The notes under the pieces: generated by a model
What the model was told of the DNA's origin: nothing
The model's input: the letters and a program-made list of their open reading frames with translations, nothing else
The model's database searches: none
Shown: positions 6,834 through 12,453 of the stretch, in pieces
Position numbering within the stretch: position 1 is the stretch's first letter
How the letters are laid out: each line of letters starts with the position of its first letter
Translations under genes and position numbers: made by a program
NCBI GenBank assembly: GCA_946409675.1
Contig: CAMJXI010000018.1
Location: forward strand, 1-12,453
Length of the DNA stretch: 12,453 nucleotides
Source of the DNA: an uncultured Lactobacillus sp.
Lineage (GTDB): Bacteria; Bacillota; Bacilli; Lactobacillales; Lactobacillaceae
Direction: 5' to 3'

Positions 6834-9389
6834 ATGGCCAAATCTGATACCCCCATGATGCAACAATATTACAAAATCAAAGCAGAATATCCGGATGCTT
6901 TTCTATTTTACCGGGTCGGCGACTTCTACGAATTATTCGAAGAGGACGCTGTTCGTGGTGCCCAAATTTTGGAGCTGACCTTAACCCACCGCAACAAAAA
7001 CGTGGAGAACCCAGTCCCAATGGCTGGAGTGCCTCATCACGCAGTGCAGAGCTATATCGATACGTTAGTCGAAAAAGGCTACAAGGTGGCGATTAGCGAA
7101 CAACTAGAGGACCCAAAACTCGCCGAAGGCATGGTTAAACGTGACGTCGTGCAATTAATCACCCCCGGCACGATTATGGACCAAAGAGGTGCGCAGGCTA
7201 AAGCTAACAACTACCTGACGTCAGTGATTACCACCAAACACGGTTTTGGCTTGAGTTATGCCGATCTCGCAACGGGTGAAGTTTATGCGACCGACTTGCC
7301 TGATTATGAAGCAGTCACCAACGAATTGCTCTCTTTGCAAACCAAGGAAGTAGTGTGGTCTGGTTCATTGACCGAAAAGGAAATGGCGCATCTAAAACAA
7401 GCAAATATCGTCGTCTCAAAGCCAATTGAAACAGACGAGCAACAAAGTGAAGTTTCTTTCGTCAGCCAATCGTTGAAGCAAGAGGCACAAATTAAGGCGA
7501 CTAACCAACTCATCGAGTATCTTTTGGCGACGCAAAAACGCAGTTTGGCCCACTTACAGATTGCTAAGAGCTACCAGACGAGTAACTACTTGCAAATGAG
7601 TCACACGGTTAAACAAAACTTAGAGCTGATTCGTTCCAATAAAACGCAGAAAAAATCCGGTTCGCTCTTTTGGCTACTTGATCAAACGAAGACCGCCATG
7701 GGTGGCCGTTTGTTGAAACAATGGATCGATCGTCCCTTGATTTCGCAAAAAGAAATCGAAACTAGACAACAACTAGTTTGTGCCTTAAAAAACGATTATT
7801 TCACGAGTGCCAACATTAGTGATGCCTTGAGTGGGGTCTATGACTTAGAACGACTCACCGGACGCGTGGCTTTTGGTAGTGTAAATGGCCGTGAGTTATT
7901 GCAACTGGCTCGTTCGATTCAACAAGTTCCAGAAATTCTCGCTGCCTTGAAAAAAGCAAATGATCCAGTCTTGCAAGACTTCGGTGCCAAAATTGACCCA
8001 CAAACCCAGATTGCAGAGATGATTTCGACGGCTTTGGTCGATGATCCACCGGTTTCCATTAAAGACGGTGGCGTGATTCGTCGTGGTTATTACGAGCAAT
8101 TGGACCGCTACTATTCTGCGATGACCAACGGTAAACAATGGTTGCTCGAACTCACGACTAAGGAGCGCGAAGCGACCGGGATTAGCACGCTCAAAATCGG
8201 ATTTAACAAGGTTTTTGGCTACTACATTGAAGTGACTAATTCGAACAAAGACTTGGTCCCAACAGACCGTTACGAGCGTAAACAGACGCTGACGAACTCG
8301 GAGCGCTACATCACCCCAGAATTAAAGGAACAAGAATCCTTAATTTTGGAGGCGGAAGCCAAATCAACCGAACTCGAATATCAACTTTTCGTGGAATTAC
8401 GTGAAAAAATCAAGAAGTTTATTCCACAGCTGCAAGAATTAGCCCAGCAAATTTCGACACTCGATGTCCTAGTTTCTTTTGCTAATTTGGCCGAGAAAAA
8501 TAACTACGTCCAACCGGAATTTGTCCCCGAACAAAATGCGATTGAAGTGATTAACGGTCGTCATCCAGTCGTCGAAAAAGTCTTGTTTGATGCTGACTAT
8601 ATTCCAAACGACGTCGTGATGAACGAAGAAACCGAGATTTTCCTGATTACCGGACCGAACATGTCTGGTAAGAGTACCTACATGCGCCAACTTGCTTTGA
8701 TTGTAGTTATGGCACAGATCGGGTCGTTTGTTCCTGCCGATTCAGCCAAGTTACCGATTTTCGACCAGATTTTCACCCGAATTGGGGCGGCCGATGACTT
8801 AATCTCCGGCCAAAGTACCTTCATGGTCGAGATGGATGAAGCTAACCAAGCCTTGATGCACGCAACCAAAAATTCTTTGATTTTGTTCGATGAAATTGGC
8901 CGTGGGACCGCGACTTACGACGGGATGGCATTAGCCGGTGCAATCATCAAATACCTGCACGACCACGTCCATGCGAAGACGCTTTTTGCGACCCACTACC
9001 ACGAATTAACTGATTTAGAAGAAACACTTCCAGGTCTGAAAAACGTTCACGTCGGAGCCACCAAAAAAGACGGTAAACTCATCTTCTTACACAAGGTCTT
9101 GCCGGGACCTGCCGACCAGTCTTACGGGATTCATGTGGCTAAACTTGCAGGCTTACCCGCACGTGTAATCAAGGATGCCAGCGTGATGTTGAAACAACTT
9201 GAAAAAGAAAATATCACCCAGATTAACCCAAAAGCGGCACAACTTGACTTGTTCGTGGAAGACCCAATTGATGAGAGTGTCAAAGATGTGGCCGACCAAA
9301 TCAAGACGCTTTACTTGGCCGACAAATCACCACTTGAAATCATGAACTTAGTTAACCAATGGCAACAGGAATTAACAGACGAGGGTTAA
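6834..9389 (+). CDS. mutS: DNA mismatch repair protein MutS
   Basis: This 851-residue MutS is of normal length. It binds base mismatches and small loops in duplex DNA as a clamp-like dimer and, on ATP binding, recruits MutL. The mismatch-reading Phe-x-Glu is present as F31-Y32-E33 in VGDFYELF. The connector, lever/clamp and core domains cover roughly residues 120-560. The ATPase has Walker [10 protein letters not shown] at 607-615, Walker [11 protein letters not shown] with D686/E687, and the [14 protein letters not shown] signature between them. [11 protein letters not shown] follows. QLDLF at 803-807 near the C-terminus matches the beta-clamp binding pentapeptide, consistent with replisome tethering. 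The ATG at 6834 has AAGGGG 8 bases upstream. The gene stops 3 bases before mutL. All recognisable functional residues are intact. Confidence 0.98.
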   Translation: MAKSDTPMMQQYYKIKAEYPDAFLFYRVGDFYELFEEDAVRGAQILELTLTHRNKNVENPVPMAGVPHHAVQSYIDTLVEKGYKVAISEQLEDPKLAEGMVKRDVVQLITPGTIMDQRGAQAKANNYLTSVITTKHGFGLSYADLATGEVYATDLPDYEAVTNELLSLQTKEVVWSGSLTEKEMAHLKQANIVVSKPIETDEQQSEVSFVSQSLKQEAQIKATNQLIEYLLATQKRSLAHLQIAKSYQTSNYLQMSHTVKQNLELIRSNKTQKKSGSLFWLLDQTKTAMGGRLLKQWIDRPLISQKEIETRQQLVCALKNDYFTSANISDALSGVYDLERLTGRVAFGSVNGRELLQLARSIQQVPEILAALKKANDPVLQDFGAKIDPQTQIAEMISTALVDDPPVSIKDGGVIRRGYYEQLDRYYSAMTNGKQWLLELTTKEREATGISTLKIGFNKVFGYYIEVTNSNKDLVPTDRYERKQTLTNSERYITPELKEQESLILEAEAKSTELEYQLFVELREKIKKFIPQLQELAQQISTLDVLVSFANLAEKNNYVQPEFVPEQNAIEVINGRHPVVEKVLFDADYIPNDVVMNEETEIFLITGPNMSGKSTYMRQLALIVVMAQIGSFVPADSAKLPIFDQIFTRIGAADDLISGQSTFMVEMDEANQALMHATKNSLILFDEIGRGTATYDGMALAGAIIKYLHDHVHAKTLFATHYHELTDLEETLPGLKNVHVGATKKDGKLIFLHKVLPGPADQSYGIHVAKLAGLPARVIKDASVMLKQLEKENITQINPKAAQLDLFVEDPIDESVKDVADQIKTLYLADKSPLEIMNLVNQWQQELTDEG

Positions 9390-9392
9390 AAT

Positions 9393-11312
9393 ATGGCAGA
9401 AATTAGAGAACTATCTTCGACAATTAGCGACCAAATAGCTGCTGGTGAAGTAATCGAACGCCCAAGTTCTGTCGTGAAGGAACTTTTGGAAAACGCGATT
9501 GATGCCGGGAGTACCCAAATTAAAATTAAGTTTTTACAAGCCGGCTTAAAAGAAATTGTGATTGAGGACAACGGGAGCGGGATTGCCGCTGACCAAATCG
9601 AACTAGCCTTTAGACGACACGCCACGAGCAAAATTGCGACGACTGCTGATCTGTTCAAAATCCAAACCCTTGGGTTTAGAGGAGAGGCCTTAGCTAGTAT
9701 CAGTGCGGTTGCCCAAGTAGAAATTATTACGAACACGGGTGACATTGATGGCATCGTTGCACGCTTTGCCGACGGAGAACTGCAGGACAAGGAGCCGATT
9801 GCTGCTAAAAGAGGAACGAAAATTATCGTCCAAAACTTGTTCTACAACACCCCAGCCCGTTTGAAGTATTTGAAGTCTGAAAAGACTGAGATCACGAAGA
9901 TTATCGATATCGTCAACCGAATTGCGTTGAGCTATCCCGACCTTGCTATCTCACTTTTTAACGGATCAAAAGAACTCTTAGCGACTTTTGGCAACGGGAA
10001 TTTACAACAAGACTTGGCCCAAATTTATGGCCGCAGCATTGCCCAAAATATGCTGCCATTCAAGAATGAAGATGCTGATTTTCAAATCGAAGGATACATC
10101 ACCGCGCCTGATGTGACGCGGGCCAACCGTAACTACATCTCGATTTTATTGAACGGCCGTTACATCAAGAACTACCAGCTTTCTCGGGCAATTCTAGAAG
10201 GTTATGGCTCATTGTTACAACCGGGCCGCTTTCCCATCGCGGTGATTGCCATCAAAATGGACCCACTGCTGGTCGATGTGAATGTTCATCCAACTAAACA
10301 AGAGGTGCGTCTTTCTAAAGAGGTCACGCTGAGTCGCTTGATTAACCAAACGATTTATCAGACCTTAAGCGACAATCAGACCGCTACTTCTGGGAGTGCT
10401 AAGCTTGCTAATCCAACCGATGAAACGGATTTTGATAATCTGGTCTTTAACCTGACCAAACAAAATCCTGCGGAGATTGGTGAAGATGTTCAGTCTGAGA
10501 TTGTGACAACAAGTTCAACAATAGAACAAGAAATCTCAATCGATGATCAAGACCCTGACCACTCCTTAATTAGTTCGACCTGGCAGAAAAACGTCGGAGT
10601 GCAAAAATTACTGAGTGCTTTTGGCACCAAGACGGGTCGCAGGTTTATTGGTGAAAACAGTAATGATGCGACTCCAGATTTGCAGACGAAGAGTGAGCAA
10701 ATCTCAGAAGCGGGCTTCCCAGAACTAACTTTTAAGGCACAACTAGCTAGCGGCTACCTGGTTTACGACTCCGAGGAGAGCTTTTATCTGCTCGACCCAG
10801 TCGCTGCAGTTGCCCGAATTTCTTATGAGGCACTCTTCCAAAACTTTCAAGAACTCGGTCAAGACCAACAAGCGTTATTAACACCATTGATTTTTGACTT
10901 GAATCAAGTAGAATTTATTAAGTTGAGTGACCACTTAGCAGATTTTGCCAAAATCGGCTTGAACTTCAGCGACTTTGGTCAGACTAGTCTCGTACTAGAC
11001 ACGCATCCTACCTGGTTGCCCGAAGGACAAGAAGAGAAGACGATTCAAAAAATCTTTGATTTGTATCTGGCGAGCACTCACCTAGAATTTAGTGATTTTA
11101 AGAATAAAGTTTTGTTATTGTTAAGCAAAAACCAAGGCCAAAAACAGCACCAAACCTACAATGTTCAGACAGGTCAAGACCTTGTCGAACAACTGGCACA
11201 GTGTCAAAACCCCTACCAGAGTCCCAAAGGCCAACCCGTTATCGTTCGGTTCTCACAACGAGATTTAGATAAGATGTTTAAGAAAATTCAGCGTGGCGAC
11301 TTCACTGTTTAG
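9393..11312 (+). CDS. mutL: MutL mismatch repair ATPase with degenerate endonuclease site
   Basis: This 639-residue MutL couples MutS mismatch recognition to downstream repair. The GHKL ATPase is intact: IAAGEVIERP at 15-24, E30 and N34 in KELLENAIDAG, DNGSGI at 59-64, GFRGEAL at 94-100, and K302 in HPTKQEVR. A variable linker (about 325-445) leads to the C-terminal dimerisation domain. That domain aligns well overall with Gram-positive MutL (SGYLVYDSEESFYLLD, THPTWLPEGQEE, FSQRDLDKMFKKIQ), but its metal-dependent endonuclease motifs are degenerate. DQHAAxER is DPVAAVAR (468-475), the SCKxSIKAN motif is SKNQGQKQH (578-586), and CPHGRP is SPKGQP (610-615). A clamp-binding motif (QALLTP, 493-498) is kept. 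The reading frame is open, so this is not a pseudogene by disruption. The start is 3 bases after mutS, with GAGGG at 9381-9385. The MutL call is secure; loss of nicking activity is inferred from missing ligands. Confidence 0.95.
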   Translation: MAEIRELSSTISDQIAAGEVIERPSSVVKELLENAIDAGSTQIKIKFLQAGLKEIVIEDNGSGIAADQIELAFRRHATSKIATTADLFKIQTLGFRGEALASISAVAQVEIITNTGDIDGIVARFADGELQDKEPIAAKRGTKIIVQNLFYNTPARLKYLKSEKTEITKIIDIVNRIALSYPDLAISLFNGSKELLATFGNGNLQQDLAQIYGRSIAQNMLPFKNEDADFQIEGYITAPDVTRANRNYISILLNGRYIKNYQLSRAILEGYGSLLQPGRFPIAVIAIKMDPLLVDVNVHPTKQEVRLSKEVTLSRLINQTIYQTLSDNQTATSGSAKLANPTDETDFDNLVFNLTKQNPAEIGEDVQSEIVTTSSTIEQEISIDDQDPDHSLISSTWQKNVGVQKLLSAFGTKTGRRFIGENSNDATPDLQTKSEQISEAGFPELTFKAQLASGYLVYDSEESFYLLDPVAAVARISYEALFQNFQELGQDQQALLTPLIFDLNQVEFIKLSDHLADFAKIGLNFSDFGQTSLVLDTHPTWLPEGQEEKTIQKIFDLYLASTHLEFSDFKNKVLLLLSKNQGQKQHQTYNVQTGQDLVEQLAQCQNPYQSPKGQPVIVRFSQRDLDKMFKKIQRGDFTV

Positions 11313-11350
11313 TGGACGTCTCCTAGTTGAACTAAAAATTAGAGGTAATT

Positions 11351-11938
11351 ATGTTTGAATATTTAAAGGGCACTATTACAGGAGTTCAACCAGGCTATGC
11401 CGTCCTTGACGTCGCAGGCGTTGGTTACAAACTCTTTTGTCCCCAACCCTACGCATACGAGTTAGATCAAGAAGTGAAAATTTTCGTCGAGCAAGTTATT
11501 CGAGAAAACGAACAGACACTATATGGCTTCTTGAGCTTGTCCGACAAACAACTCTTCCTGAAACTAACTAGCGTTTCTGGTATCGGTCCAAAGAGTGCGC
11601 TCGCCATCATGGCCGCTGAAAACTCTGCGGGACTTGCTAATGCCATCGAAAACGGCGAAGTGAAGTACCTCACACAATTTCCTGGCGTGGGTAAAAAGAC
11701 TGCCTCACAGATTATCTTGGACTTAAAAGGTAAGCTAGAAGGATATGTCACCGCCCAACAACTCGAGTTGAGTGAACCTGAGAACCATGCGCTAAACGAT
11801 GCAATTTTGGCATTAGTGGCATTAGGCTACACCCAAAAAGAAGTTGATAAGATTACACCGAAATTGCGGGATGCAGATTTGGCAAAAGCCGAAGAATACA
11901 TTAAGCTAGGTTTAAACCTCTTATTGAAAAAAGGATAA
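11351..11938 (+). CDS. ruvA: Holliday junction branch migration protein RuvA
   Basis: RuvA is a tetrameric protein that binds and flattens four-way junctions and loads the RuvB motor. This 195-residue copy has normal length. The N-terminal OB fold ([28 protein letters not shown]) is followed by the acidic-pin segment [10 protein letters not shown] at 51-60, with E52 and E54 near the positions of the acidic residues in E. coli RuvA. Two helix-hairpin-helix motifs follow, at 74-84 ([11 protein letters not shown]) and 111-121 ([11 protein letters not shown]). The C-terminal domain III (about 145-195), with [15 protein letters not shown], contacts RuvB. The ATG at 11351 has AGAGG 5 bases upstream. 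It lies 38 bases after mutL with no visible terminator, and 4 bases before ruvB. Confidence 0.97.
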   Translation: MFEYLKGTITGVQPGYAVLDVAGVGYKLFCPQPYAYELDQEVKIFVEQVIRENEQTLYGFLSLSDKQLFLKLTSVSGIGPKSALAIMAAENSAGLANAIENGEVKYLTQFPGVGKKTASQIILDLKGKLEGYVTAQQLELSEPENHALNDAILALVALGYTQKEVDKITPKLRDADLAKAEEYIKLGLNLLLKKG

Positions 11939-11942
11939 GTAA

Positions 11943-12407
11943 ATGACCGAAGATCGAATTTTGTCGCAAGATAATTTTGACGACGATGAAGAAAAAATTG
12001 AATTATCGCTTCGTCCTAAATTCCTCAACGAATATATTGGCCAAGACAAAGTCAAAGAAGAGATGTCCGTTTACATCGAAGCAGCTAAGAAACGTGATGA
12101 AGCAATGGATCACGTTCTTTTGTATGGCCCGCCCGGCCTTGGTAAAACAACCCTGGCGATTGTCATTGCTAACGAAATGCAGGCGAGCATCAAGAGTACG
12201 AGTGGACCAGCTATCGAAAAAGCCGGCGACTTACTTGCGCTATTGACCGAGCTTGAACCAGGTGACGTCTTGTTTATCGATGAAATTCACCGCTTACCAA
12301 AGGCTGTTGAAGAAGTACTGTATTCTGCAATGGAAGACTTCTACATCGATATCGTGGTTGGCCAAGGTGAGGGGACTCACCCCGTGCATGTTCCATTACC
12401 ACCGTTT
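11943..12407 (+). CDS. ruvB: Holliday junction ATPase RuvB, N-terminal part
   Basis: The first 155 codons of RuvB, the hexameric AAA+ motor that drives branch migration with RuvA, are present; the full protein is about 335 residues. The ATG at 11943 follows AGGA at 11932-11935, within the end of ruvA, by 7 bases. Visible motifs are [17 protein letters not shown] near 23-39, Walker [10 protein letters not shown] at 62-70, [13 protein letters not shown] at 85-97, Walker [10 protein letters not shown] at 110-118 with D113/E114, and [14 protein letters not shown] at 130-143. The genomic reading ends at PLPPF. The next family residues would be close to T-L-V-G-A-T-T-R, but Illumina adapter begins at 12408 and stays open in the same frame to the window end. 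Anything past residue 155 is artificial. Confidence 0.96.
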
Positions 12408-12453
12408 AGATCGGAAGAGCACACGTCTGAACTCCAGTCACCAATGGAAATCT
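12408..12453 (+). other. Illumina index (P7-side) adapter with 8-base index, artefact
   Basis: The block begins AGATCGGAAGAGCACACGTC and runs to CCAGTCAC (34 bases of the TruSeq index adapter). It is followed by what reads as the 8-base index CAATGGAA and then ATCT, the first bases of the next adapter segment. It is not genomic. It interrupts ruvB at codon 155. Confidence 0.98.

Noticed and set aside
11977..12246. An 89-codon plus-strand open frame within the start of ruvB
   Set aside because: It is a different frame inside ruvB. The true ruvB frame (from 11943) carries Walker A/B motifs and lacks a stop only because the contig ends in adapter.

Overview
The window is a 12.36-kb stretch of low-to-moderate G+C bacterial chromosome (about 47-12407) with Illumina adapter sequence at both ends (1-46 and 12408-12453). 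Gene order, Shine-Dalgarno strength, a CIRCE-controlled groESL operon, Rex, and a YdiF-like ABC-F gene between tsaD and rex all point to a Firmicute. The order rex-groESL-mutSL-ruvAB fits Lactobacillaceae best. I cannot name the genus or species from the sequence alone.

Layout: (i) 47-1866, plus strand, is the end of tsaB, then rimI and tsaD. This is a tight cluster for the tRNA t6A modification and ribosomal-protein acetylation, closed by a strong stem-loop at 1870-1920. (ii) 1962-3878, minus strand, is an ABC-F ATPase convergent with tsaD and sharing that terminator. (iii) 3879-4015 is a divergent control region with an extended -10 for the ABC-F gene, a promoter for rex, and a near-consensus Rex operator over the rex start region. 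(iv) 4016-4648 is rex, with its own terminator. (v) 4692-6775 is the groES-groEL heat-shock operon with promoter, CIRCE (HrcA operator) and terminator. (vi) 6790-12407 is the DNA-repair operon mutS-mutL-ruvA-ruvB, all plus strand and tightly spaced; ruvB is cut by the contig end after 155 codons.

The genes form conserved housekeeping modules: tRNA modification, translation-associated ATPase, redox sensing, chaperonins, mismatch repair and Holliday-junction processing. I see no mobile element, CRISPR array, tRNA, rRNA or phage gene, and no gene-free stretch longer than about 300 bases.

The one biological anomaly is MutL. Its N-terminal ATPase is intact and its C-terminal fold aligns along its length, but the metal-binding endonuclease motifs normally kept in Gram-positive MutL are all degenerate (DQHAAxER is DPVAAVAR; the SCK/ACR motif is lost; CPHGRP is SPKGQP). 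A clamp-binding motif is still present. This looks like a nuclease-dead MutL, which is unexpected in a lineage that normally lacks MutH. The main technical anomaly is the adapter sequence, which fuses an artificial tail to ruvB.
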